Source: Mollicutes bacterium (lineage in GTDB: Bacteria; Bacillota_I; Bacilli_A; Izemoplasmatales; Izemoplasmataceae). Taken from it: DNA of 14,747 nt. The stretch's first letter is position 1. Each line of letters opens with the position of its first letter. Location: the NCBI GenBank assembly GCA_003559585.1, contig PWKX01000169.1:1-14747 (forward strand), in the 5' to 3' direction. The notes beneath the pieces are model-generated. The model was not told the DNA's origin and did not search any database. It saw only the letters and a list, made by a program, of their open reading frames with translations. Position numbers and translations under genes: made by a program. This document shows positions 7,789-14,747 of the stretch, one piece after another.

Positions 7789-9603
7789 ATGAAATGGCTA
7801 TGGTTCATCGGTTTGTTGGTGTTTGTGAGTCCCATCAAACCGCTTGCTTTAAAAGCAACAAGCACCATCAACTTGATCAATCCAGATACAGTTGATTGGC
7901 AAGCGGGTCAACTCGTGTCAACCGAACCGATTGCGGTAAAGGTTGACACCACCTATACCTTCACGCTCCCAGAACAAGGCGGGGGCACCTTAAGCATCTT
8001 ACAAGCGGGCACCACAGTGTTTGAAGAAGACATTGCTGGTGTTGATCAATGTGTTGAGTTTAAGACACCTGACAATAGGCTTTTGCTTAGTTGCACCTTT
8101 GAAACTGTGCACCATGAACTGACGTTTGCTTTAAGTGGTGGGGCCTGGGATCAATGGCATGCGCACAATCCTGACTTGGATCATTTACAGCTTGAAATTG
8201 GTGAGACTTTCACCAGTTATGTGCCTTATCAGCCTGTGCGTCTACCGGTCTTTCAAGGCAGTGGGACATTAACCTTAAGTTACCGCGAAGCCTTGTCTAT
8301 AGACACCATCATCACAACATACATCAGTGCGTATGATGAGATTGATGGCGAGGTGGGTGACAATATCACCGTCTTAAGCGATGCCTACACAGGCCATGAA
8401 AGCACGGTTGGTGACTATGAGGTGATGCTCAGTGTGACCGATGAAAGTGACAATGAAGCCACGTTTGCTTTAACCATCACCGTTGAAGATGATGAGCCAC
8501 CCATCATTGACGGACCCAGTTTTATAGCGGTGGATGTCAACGACGCCCTTACATTAACTGAGATTATTGAAAAACACTTTGATTTTTATGATGAGTATGA
8601 TGGCGAGATTGAAGCTTATGACATCATTGTTGATCATTATCGAGGCTTTGAAAACGCACTTGGCACAAACACCGTTTTGATTGGAATTAAGGACCGCGCC
8701 AACAATCAAACTCAACATCATTTCGAGATTCATGTCAAAGACTATGAAGCCCCGATCATCACCGGACCAGATGCGGTTACATTCACCATGTCTGAAGGGT
8801 TAGATGAGGCGAGGTTGTTGTCTAAGTTTAGCGTTCATGATAATCACACGCCACAAGCGGCGTTAACCTTAAAGGTTGAGGCAAACTGGCAAAGCCTCAT
8901 CGAAACCGACCATGCAGGGACTGTTGAGCTCAGTTTAAGCGACGCCAGTGGCAACACCACCACCCACCCCGTTTATATCACGTATCTCGATGACATCGCC
9001 CCGGTGTTAGACGGCCCTACCGTGTTTGAACTATCGTATCAAGACGCGTTTTCATTATCAGATATCTTAGCAACCCTGATCATCAGTGATAATGTCGATG
9101 ATTTAACAAAAGCTGATGTTGCACTGCTTGATTCTACCTTTGAACCAGGTGTGATCGGCGCCTACCAAAAAACACTACAACTCATTGATAATGCTGGTAA
9201 CGTGGCCACCCACACCATCACCATCAACGTGATTGATGATGTGCCACCGGTGTTTAACTTTCACCCGCGCATTCAAGTATGCGCCTCACAAAAGCTCTCA
9301 AAATCAGAACTGTTTGCCTTTGTGAACACCCTGGATGATGTGCAAAAATTTGGCCCAAAAAGCATGCAGCTCATCAAAAACGAATACACCGATCATCATA
9401 CGCAGGCAGGTCACTATGAAATGGTGATTAAACTGAGCGATGACACCGGCGCTACCAAAACACTCAGTGCGTGGGTAGACGTGAATGAACAACCGAGTGA
9501 AGCCAATCATCTCTTAAGGGGTTTCTTGATTCTGAGTGCGTTAATCTCGGTGCTGATGGCGGGGCTGCTCATGAAACATAGAAGCGTTAAAAAAACATTG
9601 TGA
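7789..9603 (+). CDS. Membrane-anchored surface protein with five Ig-like repeats
   Basis: This is an exported protein of 604 residues. A signal peptide or anchor covers about residues 1-22 (hydrophobic core after MKW). Residues 25-150 are beta-rich and end in LQLEIGETFTSYVPY, resembling the LE.G...T.Y.PY end of carbohydrate-binding-like domains in Bacillota surface proteins. Five tandem repeats of 82-84 residues follow (about 152-235, 236-319, 320-402, 403-484, 485-566). Repeats 2-4 open with a (P)P(I/V)(I/L).GP pattern, and most repeats carry a (D/S)..(G/N)N.A/T...I.V turn, as in bacterial Ig-like/HYR/DUF5011-type domains. A membrane helix at about 577-595 and a basic tail end the protein; there is no LPXTG. 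The ectodomain is acidic. GAGGTGA (7778-7784) supports ATG 7789 over the TTG at 7771. Terminators on both sides suggest a single-gene unit, although no clear promoter is seen in 7738-7788. It probably has an adhesive or polymer-binding surface role; the ligand is unknown. Confidence 0.8.
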   Translation: MKWLWFIGLLVFVSPIKPLALKATSTINLINPDTVDWQAGQLVSTEPIAVKVDTTYTFTLPEQGGGTLSILQAGTTVFEEDIAGVDQCVEFKTPDNRLLLSCTFETVHHELTFALSGGAWDQWHAHNPDLDHLQLEIGETFTSYVPYQPVRLPVFQGSGTLTLSYREALSIDTIITTYISAYDEIDGEVGDNITVLSDAYTGHESTVGDYEVMLSVTDESDNEATFALTITVEDDEPPIIDGPSFIAVDVNDALTLTEIIEKHFDFYDEYDGEIEAYDIIVDHYRGFENALGTNTVLIGIKDRANNQTQHHFEIHVKDYEAPIITGPDAVTFTMSEGLDEARLLSKFSVHDNHTPQAALTLKVEANWQSLIETDHAGTVELSLSDASGNTTTHPVYITYLDDIAPVLDGPTVFELSYQDAFSLSDILATLIISDNVDDLTKADVALLDSTFEPGVIGAYQKTLQLIDNAGNVATHTITINVIDDVPPVFNFHPRIQVCASQKLSKSELFAFVNTLDDVQKFGPKSMQLIKNEYTDHHTQAGHYEMVIKLSDDTGATKTLSAWVDVNEQPSEANHLLRGFLILSALISVLMAGLLMKHRSVKKTL

Positions 9604-9623
9604 AGGTTTTCACAATGTTTTTT
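9590..9623 (+). terminator. Long-stem terminator overlapping the surface-protein stop
   Basis: A perfect 15-bp inverted repeat (9590-9604 and 9609-9623) with a GGTT loop has an A-run on the left and a T-run on the right, so it can act in both directions. It includes the last codons and the TGA of the surface-protein gene. No minus-strand gene is seen that would use it. Confidence 0.88.
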
Positions 9624-9634
9624 ATGTTTGTATG

Positions 9635-9662
9635 TTGACATTTTGTCATGTACGGGTATAAT
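9635..9662 (+). promoter_or_regulatory. Near-consensus promoter of the marR-exporter operon
   Basis: TTGACA (9635-9640) and TATAAT (9657-9662) both match the housekeeping sigma consensus exactly, with a 16-base spacer. The MarR start codon is 38 bases after the -10 box. Such a strong promoter normally needs repression, which fits the operator-like dyads on it. Confidence 0.9.
9636..9648. promoter_or_regulatory. Dyad over the -35 box, candidate MarR operator
   Basis: TGACA-TTT-TGTCA is a perfect 5-bp inverted repeat with 3-base spacing that shares five bases with the -35 box. A dimeric repressor bound here would block RNA polymerase. Chance occurrence of a short dyad is possible. Confidence 0.45.
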
Positions 9663-9664
9663 AA

Positions 9665-9679
9665 TTAGGTAAAGCCTAA
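9665..9679. promoter_or_regulatory. Dyad just after the -10 box, candidate MarR operator
   Basis: TTAGG-TAAAG-CCTAA is an imperfect palindrome with 5-bp arms, 2 bases after the -10 box and across the expected transcription start. Its centre is 30 bp from that of the upstream dyad, about three helical turns, so two dimers could sit on the same face. Confidence 0.5.
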
Positions 9680-9699
9680 CTAACTAAAGGGGGCCTCGT

Positions 9700-10125
9700 A
9701 TGGATAAAGAAACGATGAGAGCCGGATTCAACCGTTTTTTAAAGATGTATTTTGATAGTTGTAAAGAGGTTTATGAGGAATTGAACATTAAAGATGTAAA
9801 AGAAGGTCGGTTTAAATACTTACGTGAAATTGATAAGCATGGTAGCTTAACGATGAGTGAACTGGCTGAGAGTTTTAATCTGTCTAAACCAACGGTGACT
9901 GAAATGGTTAAAAAATTTGAAAAAGCACATTTAATCATGCGGCATCGTTGTGATGATGATGGTCGTGTGGTTAACATTAAATTAACCGATCGCGGACAAC
10001 TGCTTGCCAAAACGAACTTACTAGAAAGCGACCGGGCGTTAGAAAAAATGTATGCACGGTTAACGAAAGAAGAACTAGAGACGTTGATAGATTTATTTAA
10101 TAAGATAGGACAGGTGACATCATGA
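9700..10125 (+). CDS. MarR-family transcriptional regulator
   Basis: This is a 141-residue winged helix-turn-helix regulator, normal MarR size, acting as a DNA-binding dimer. The HTH spans about 50-74 (SLTMSELAESFNLSKPTVTEMVKKFEK, positions approximate), the recognition helix starts at SKPTVTEMV, and the wing is about 80-98 with the family pattern D.DGR...I.LTDRG. Helices 1-46 and 104-140 should form the dimer interface. Cys21 lies in the first helices and Cys84 in the wing, so thiol sensing is conceivable but not shown. AAAGGGGG lies 6 bases before ATG 9700. Its stop overlaps the exporter start as ATGA. It most likely represses its own operon and is released by a ligand that the exporter removes. 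Confidence 0.9.
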   Translation: MDKETMRAGFNRFLKMYFDSCKEVYEELNIKDVKEGRFKYLREIDKHGSLTMSELAESFNLSKPTVTEMVKKFEKAHLIMRHRCDDDGRVVNIKLTDRGQLLAKTNLLESDRALEKMYARLTKEELETLIDLFNKIGQVTS

Positions 10126-11912
10126 TATTCAGCAAAGTACTCAATAAATACTATATTAAGTTTGCGCCGCTTTTCATCATCGGTATTGTTGCGCTTTTAG
10201 TGGTCGATATTGCCCAATTAGAAGTGCCGCTCATCATTGGTGATTTGGTCGATAACTTAGAATTATACCGGGCCGGTGATATTACCACCGAACAAGCCAT
10301 TGACCATGTTCATTCGATGGTATGGACGATGGTGATCATCAGTGCGTTAATTGTGGCTGGTCGTTTTACATGGCGCATTGGCATCATGGGTGCCTCAAGA
10401 CGCATCGCTTTTGAAGTGCGTGATGATATGTTTGAACACAGTTTAAGATTATCTAACCGTTTTTATTCAGAACGTAAAGTCGGTGGGTTGATGGCGTTAT
10501 TCATTAACGACATTGAAGCCTTAAGACGCGCCGTTGGACCAGGGTTATTGATGGTTGTGGATGCTTTATTTTTAGGCGTTTTAGTGTTTTGGCGGATGTA
10601 TACCATTGATGCGCGTATGACGTTGATTTTAGTGTTGCCGCTGGTGCTACTTGCCTTATCAGGTATTTTGATTGGTAACCGCATGAGACGCCGGTTTAGA
10701 GACGCGCAAAAAGCGTTTGAAGATTTAAGTGATGTCGTGCAAGAATCACTTTCAGGCATCACCGTCATCAAAGCGTTTGTTAAAGAACGTTTAGAGATTA
10801 AACACTTTTTAAAAGCAAATCAAAACACCAAAGATAAAAACATTAAGTTTGTTAGAATGCAAATGACCTTACAAGTCATCGTTAGAGCGATTGTATCATT
10901 GGTGTTTGTGTTGATGATTGCTTATGGAACCAACCTTGTCTCGGCAACCGCAGGCAGTGCTGATCCCTTTACCATTGGTGATCTTGTGGCCTTTTTATCC
11001 TACTTCAGTATGTTGATTTGGCCGATGATGGCGATTTCAATGATCATCAACGTGTATTCACGAGGAAAAGCCTCGATTCAGCGAATTGAAGGCATTTTAA
11101 ATGAACCGGTTGATATCGTTGATGAAAACACCGTTACCATCGATGAGATTAAAGGTGATATTACCTTCAACCATTTATATTTCTCTTATCCCGATGCGGA
11201 TGATGAGGATTATGTGTTAAAAGACATTTCCTTTGAGATTAAAGCGGGTCAAACCGTGGGCATCTTAGGACGGACAGGTTCAGGTAAAACCTCGATTGTT
11301 GATTTGTTGTTGAGATTATATAACCTTGATGACAATCAGTTGCTGATCGATGGTGTGGATATCATGCGTCTACCGTTTAAACAAGTTAGAGAAAACATTG
11401 GGTATGTCCCCCAAGATGGCTTCTTATTCTCTGATACCATTAAAAACAACATCGCCTTAGGTGTGGCTGATGAACACCGTCATATGGATCACATTCAAGA
11501 AGTCGCTGAACTCAGTGATGTGCATGACAACATTGTTCAATTTAAAGAAGGCTACAACACCGTCATCGGTGAACGTGGTGTGACGTTATCAGGTGGACAA
11601 AAACAACGCGTGTCTATCGCAAGAGCGTTGGCTAAAAACCCACCAATCTTAATCATGGATGATTCGGTGAGTGCCGTTGATACCTCAACGGAAGAAAAAA
11701 TATTGAAAAACCTGAAAAAAATTAGAGAAGGCAAAACCACCATCATGATCGCACACCGGATATCAACGGTTAAAAACGCTGATAAGATTGTCATCATTGA
11801 TGAAGGCAAAGTCCTTGATGTGGGAACCCATGAAGAATTAGAACAACGCTGTGAGTTTTACCGGGATTTGGTCGAAAGACAACAACTTGAAGATGAAGTG
11901 GAGGTGGCATAA
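10122..11912 (+). CDS. Heterodimeric multidrug-type ABC exporter, subunit with degenerate ATP site (BmrC/TM287-like)
   Basis: This is a 596-residue half-transporter: a six-helix type I exporter membrane domain (about 15-310) followed by an ATPase domain (about 345-590). Motifs: Walker A GRTGSGKT (383-390), Q-loop Gln431 in GYVPQDGFLFSDTI, a canonical LSGGQ signature (489-493), and switch His545. Walker B reads ILIMDDS, with Asp514 where the catalytic Glu should be. Asp at this place is the known mark of the subunit that carries the degenerate site in heterodimeric exporters such as BmrCD, LmrCD and TM287/288. The start overlaps the MarR stop (ATGA) with AGGTGA just upstream. The partner gene abuts it. 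Likely exports drugs or other hydrophobic compounds; lipids or a peptide are alternatives. Confidence 0.9.
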   Translation: MIFSKVLNKYYIKFAPLFIIGIVALLVVDIAQLEVPLIIGDLVDNLELYRAGDITTEQAIDHVHSMVWTMVIISALIVAGRFTWRIGIMGASRRIAFEVRDDMFEHSLRLSNRFYSERKVGGLMALFINDIEALRRAVGPGLLMVVDALFLGVLVFWRMYTIDARMTLILVLPLVLLALSGILIGNRMRRRFRDAQKAFEDLSDVVQESLSGITVIKAFVKERLEIKHFLKANQNTKDKNIKFVRMQMTLQVIVRAIVSLVFVLMIAYGTNLVSATAGSADPFTIGDLVAFLSYFSMLIWPMMAISMIINVYSRGKASIQRIEGILNEPVDIVDENTVTIDEIKGDITFNHLYFSYPDADDEDYVLKDISFEIKAGQTVGILGRTGSGKTSIVDLLLRLYNLDDNQLLIDGVDIMRLPFKQVRENIGYVPQDGFLFSDTIKNNIALGVADEHRHMDHIQEVAELSDVHDNIVQFKEGYNTVIGERGVTLSGGQKQRVSIARALAKNPPILIMDDSVSAVDTSTEEKILKNLKKIREGKTTIMIAHRISTVKNADKIVIIDEGKVLDVGTHEELEQRCEFYRDLVERQQLEDEVEVA

Positions 11913-13682
11913 ATGTACGATATTGATTCGGATAAGCGATTACATAATTATAAAGACGCTGATATATTAAAACGGCTTATGCATTATGCCAAACCATTTG
12001 TCCCCGCGTTTGTGTTAACCTTTTTCCTCATGTTCATATCGGTGGCGATGGCCTTGTTAGAACCATTTATCATCGGGCTTTCCATTGACTCATTAACAGG
12101 CACTTTTACGCTGATATCATTACCATGGTTGCTGGCTATTTTTGTGGCTTCGATTCTTTTATCAGCTGGGTTTGAATATTTACAAACGATGATCTTACAA
12201 AAAACGGGTCAATCGATTGTTTATAACATTAGAGAAGAAGTGTTTACGCACGTTGAAACACAAGACATTGAATACTTCAACAAAATCGCCACGGGTAAAC
12301 TGGTGACACGGGTGGCGAATGATACCAATACCCTTAATGAAATGTATACCAGTGTGATTGTCAATGTCTTTAAAAATTTATTCACCATTGTTGGGATCTT
12401 AGGCGCGATGTATATCTTAAACGCCCGCTTAGCGACCTTAATACTAGGCATCACCCCCTTTATTGTTGTGTTTAGCTTTGTGTTTAGACGTTTCTCACGT
12501 AAAGCTTACCGCATGGTAAGAGCGAACATGTCACGCGTAAACGGCTTTTTAGCAGAACATTTATCGGGAATGAAACTCGTTCAAATCTTTAACAAAGAAC
12601 CAGAAAAACACCATGAGTTTGATGAGAAAAACCAAGAGTTAAGACGCAGTGAACTACGTGAACTACTCGTCTTTGCTATCTACCGACCAACCATGTATAT
12701 GTTGTTTATGGTCTCGACGATCATCATTTTCTTCTACGGTGGCCTGCAAGTTGTGGCTGGGACCATCACCGTTGGTGTTTTAGTTTCCTTTTATAATTAT
12801 TTACGCCGTTTCTTTGAACCAATCCAACAACTGGCTGAACAGTTTAACATTGTACAATCTGCCTTTGCATCCAGTGAAAGAATCTTTGCGATTTTAGATG
12901 CGAAGCCAGTGGTGGTAGACCAACCTGGTGCGATTGAACTTGAAGATGTCAAAGGTGCGATTGAGTTTAAAAACGTTTGGTTCCAATATAAAGAAGACGA
13001 ATGGGTCCTTAAAAACGTGAGTTTTAAAGTCCAAGCAAAAGAAAGTGTGGCCTTTGTTGGCGCTACGGGCGCTGGTAAAACCACCATCTTAGCACTATTA
13101 ACACGCAACTATGATATCCAACACGGACAAATCTTACTAGATGGCATCGACATCACCACCATTAAAATTGGGAGTCTAAGAAGCTTTGTTGGTCAAATGT
13201 TGCAAGATGTGTTTATGTTTAGTGGCAGCATTCGCTCAAACATCACCTTACGCGATGATTCAATCACAGATGAAGAAGTTAAAGAAGCGTGTCGCTATGT
13301 TAATGCGGACAAGTTTGTCGAGAAGTTACCAAATCAATACGATGAGCGGGTTCGTGAACGCGGCAACAACTATTCAGCTGGTCAAAGACAGTTGATCAGC
13401 TTCGCAAGAACCTTGGTTCACAAACCATCGATCATGATTTTAGATGAAGCGACGGCCAACATCGATACTGAAACCGAAGAGTTGATTCAAGATTCACTTA
13501 AAAAGATGATGAACATCGGAACCATGTTGATTGTGGCCCACCGCTTATCAACCATTCAACACGTCGATCAAATCATTGTTTTACAACAAGGTGAGATTTT
13601 AGAAAAATGCTCACACCAAGATTTATTAAAGCAAAAAGGACATTATTACTACTTATACAAATTGCAGTACGAAGAATCCTAA
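11913..13682 (+). CDS. Heterodimeric multidrug-type ABC exporter, subunit with canonical ATP site (BmrD/TM288-like)
   Basis: This is the partner half-transporter of 589 residues, with a six-helix membrane domain (about 25-320) and an ATPase domain (about 350-585). Motifs: Walker A GATGAGKT (383-390), Q-loop Gln431, Walker B IMILDEA with catalytic Glu512, switch His543, and a changed signature YSAGQ (487-491) followed by RQLISFART. The altered signature completes the degenerate site whose Walker B lies in the partner (Asp514), while Glu512 pairs with the partner's LSGGQ to form the active site. The segment TGKLVTRVANDTNTLNEMY (127-145) is typical of the BmrD/YheH side of such pairs. The start directly follows the partner's stop, with GGAGGTG at 11900-11906. 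A terminator follows six bases after the stop. Confidence 0.9.
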   Translation: MYDIDSDKRLHNYKDADILKRLMHYAKPFVPAFVLTFFLMFISVAMALLEPFIIGLSIDSLTGTFTLISLPWLLAIFVASILLSAGFEYLQTMILQKTGQSIVYNIREEVFTHVETQDIEYFNKIATGKLVTRVANDTNTLNEMYTSVIVNVFKNLFTIVGILGAMYILNARLATLILGITPFIVVFSFVFRRFSRKAYRMVRANMSRVNGFLAEHLSGMKLVQIFNKEPEKHHEFDEKNQELRRSELRELLVFAIYRPTMYMLFMVSTIIIFFYGGLQVVAGTITVGVLVSFYNYLRRFFEPIQQLAEQFNIVQSAFASSERIFAILDAKPVVVDQPGAIELEDVKGAIEFKNVWFQYKEDEWVLKNVSFKVQAKESVAFVGATGAGKTTILALLTRNYDIQHGQILLDGIDITTIKIGSLRSFVGQMLQDVFMFSGSIRSNITLRDDSITDEEVKEACRYVNADKFVEKLPNQYDERVRERGNNYSAGQRQLISFARTLVHKPSIMILDEATANIDTETEELIQDSLKKMMNIGTMLIVAHRLSTIQHVDQIIVLQQGEILEKCSHQDLLKQKGHYYYLYKLQYEES

Positions 13683-13687
13683 TGCAT

Positions 13688-13724
13688 AAGTGCCTGTTTA
13701 GGTTTAAACAGGCGCTTTTCTTTT
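13688..13724 (+). terminator. Rho-independent terminator of the marR-exporter operon
   Basis: A 13-bp stem (13688-13700 and 13705-13717, core GCCTGTTTA/TAAACAGGC, one G-T wobble) with a GGTT loop is followed by TTTTCTTTT. It starts six bases after the exporter stop codon. Confidence 0.9.
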
Positions 13725-13733
13725 CGTTTAACA

Positions 13734-13762
13734 TTGCACACGTCTTTGATGCGTTGTATAAT
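13734..13762 (+). promoter_or_regulatory. Putative promoter of the glycosyltransferase-like gene
   Basis: A perfect TATAAT (13757-13762) has TTGCAC (13734-13739) 17 bases upstream; the -35 half matches the consensus only in TTG. It lies just after a terminator and 25 bases before the next ATG, so a promoter is expected here. Confidence 0.65.
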
Positions 13763-13787
13763 ACACTTAAAGTGAGGAGTGGATTAT

Positions 13788-14747
13788 ATGACGTTACTGT
13801 TATTCGCCTTAGTGATGTTAGTCGTCATTGATATCATGCTAAAGTACAAACCACAAGGGATGATTTTTTACAAAAATGCACATATTTTTTCTGTGGTGGT
13901 CGCCGTTACTGAGTACACAGAAAACATTGAAGAACTGGCTGAATTTGCCCGAAACTCTCGTCATGAGTTTGTGTTTGTCAGTGTCAATTACGCCATTGAC
14001 CCAACAGACTATCAAGGCATTAAAGTCATCGAAATGCAAGAAGCGTTTGATGAACATGCCACCATGGTAAAAACGCCGATGATTTTAAAAGCCTATCATG
14101 CTGGGTATCCCTACACCAATGAATCGTTCGTGCTTTTTATGCATGCCGATGTGAAACTCATCAACCATAAAACGATGAACCACATGGCCAATAATTTGGT
14201 TGAACATCAACTCTATACCATTAAAGAAATTTTACCGTTTAAAGACCATAAACAAGGGTATAAACTCTTTTTCGATGTGTACCGTGATGTCAGTTTACCT
14301 GATGAAAAAATCAACCCTTCGTTTTATGCCATTAAACGTGAAACCTATGAATTAACCGGTGTTCATAAACAACCCTTAACGTCATTATTAACCTTAGAAC
14401 AATTGGTCGCAAAGAAAAACGTGAACGTCGTCCACGTTAAACACGACCAATCGCTATTTAAAGAAGAATACCCATACCCATTTAAAACCTATATGACCCG
14501 CTTTTTTGATTGGTTTAAAACCACAGAAGATTTTACTGGTTTTAGACGGATGCTGTTGTTGTTATTCGCGTTTCATATTTTTTATGTGTTTTTAATCATC
14601 GATTTAAACTGGTACAACATCATTTTATTTGTCATCGCTCAGTTCAGTGCCTACATTGCCATTAGAAGGTATGCTAGACACCACTGGTTACAATACATAC
14701 TCATGCCATTTTATATGCTGTTTTTTGATGGTGTGCTCTTAGTCGCA
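13788..14747 (+). CDS. Divergent GT2-like membrane glycosyltransferase (3' partial)
   Basis: The frame is open from ATG 13788 to the window edge (320 residues without stop), with GAGGAG (13774-13779) 8 bases upstream. It has an N-terminal membrane helix (about 2-18), a soluble domain of about 230 residues, then hydrophobic helices at about 254-272, 275-293 and 302-320. The layout, the strand FVLFMHADVKL (114-124, His-Ala-Asp in place of the usual D-x-D), the IKRETYELTG segment (182-191) and the three helices at the end recall CrtQ-type family 2 glycosyltransferases. However, the usual N-terminal I-P-x-x-N/R-E-E and D-D-x-S/G motifs are not present: VVVAVTEYTENIEEL and FVSVNYAID stand in their place. 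It could make a membrane glycolipid or have lost activity. The call rests on architecture and short motifs only. Confidence 0.5.
   Translation, partial: MTLLLFALVMLVVIDIMLKYKPQGMIFYKNAHIFSVVVAVTEYTENIEELAEFARNSRHEFVFVSVNYAIDPTDYQGIKVIEMQEAFDEHATMVKTPMILKAYHAGYPYTNESFVLFMHADVKLINHKTMNHMANNLVEHQLYTIKEILPFKDHKQGYKLFFDVYRDVSLPDEKINPSFYAIKRETYELTGVHKQPLTSLLTLEQLVAKKNVNVVHVKHDQSLFKEEYPYPFKTYMTRFFDWFKTTEDFTGFRRMLLLLFAFHIFYVFLIIDLNWYNIILFVIAQFSAYIAIRRYARHHWLQYILMPFYMLFFDGVLLVA

Noticed and set aside
13607..13831. 74-codon + strand frame across the exporter end and terminator
   Set aside because: It overlaps the exporter, the terminator and the next promoter in another frame and has low-complexity, shadow-like sequence.
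13839..14070. Short frames on both strands at 13839-14057 and 13876-14070
   Set aside because: They lie inside the long open frame from 13788, which has a promoter, a ribosome site and coherent protein features.

Overview
The window reads as a stretch of chromosome from a low-to-moderate GC bacterium of the Bacillota/Mycoplasmatota type. All genes are on the + strand, with AGGAGG-type ribosome binding sites, short spacings or 4-base ATGA overlaps, a Cys-lipoprotein as substrate-binding protein, and small rho-independent terminators. TGA is the natural stop of several genes (at 1750, 5987, 9601 and 10123), so the code is standard and not that of Mycoplasma/Spiroplasma. The single large surface protein has no LPXTG sorting signal and ends in a membrane helix with a basic tail. 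That would suit a wall-less or sortase-independent relative such as the Acholeplasma/Izemoplasma branch, but this placement is an inference and cannot be proved here. I see no RNA gene, mobile element, CRISPR array or phage gene, and no gene-free stretch longer than about 110 bases.

Layout. (1) 1-4619: a branched-chain-amino-acid-type (HAAT family) ABC importer: permease LivH (5' cut by the window edge), permease LivM, ATPases LivG and LivF, and the solute-binding lipoprotein LivK. (2) 4630-4667: a strong hairpin with a poor U-tract, probably a leaky terminator/attenuator. (3) 4688-7709: a CoA-transferase of the 4-hydroxybutyrate/acetyl-CoA-hydrolase family followed by two different alpha/beta hydrolases, closed by an excellent terminator at 7708-7737. 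(4) 7789-9603: an acidic, membrane-anchored surface protein with five Ig-like repeats, apparently monocistronic. (5) 9635-13682: a near-consensus promoter with two dyads, a MarR-type regulator, and two half-size ABC exporter subunits forming a BmrCD/TM287-288-like heterodimer, ended by a terminator. (6) 13734 to the right edge: a promoter and a divergent membrane glycosyltransferase-like gene whose 3' end lies outside the window.

How the genes may work together. The importer and the CoA-transferase/hydrolase module lie in one direction with only the leaky hairpin between them. A reasonable but unproved reading is uptake of an amino acid, amide or short carboxylate/ester, hydrolysis by the two hydrolases, and CoA transfer onto the released acid. 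The MarR-exporter operon is a self-contained drug/toxic-compound response unit. Nothing in the window is plainly a new system. The most interesting items are the importer/CoA-transferase/hydrolase cluster, the atypical LivG and LivF ATPases, the two operator-like dyads 30 bp apart before the MarR gene, the strong acidity confined to the exported proteins, and the glycosyltransferase-like protein that lacks the usual N-terminal GT2 signature.
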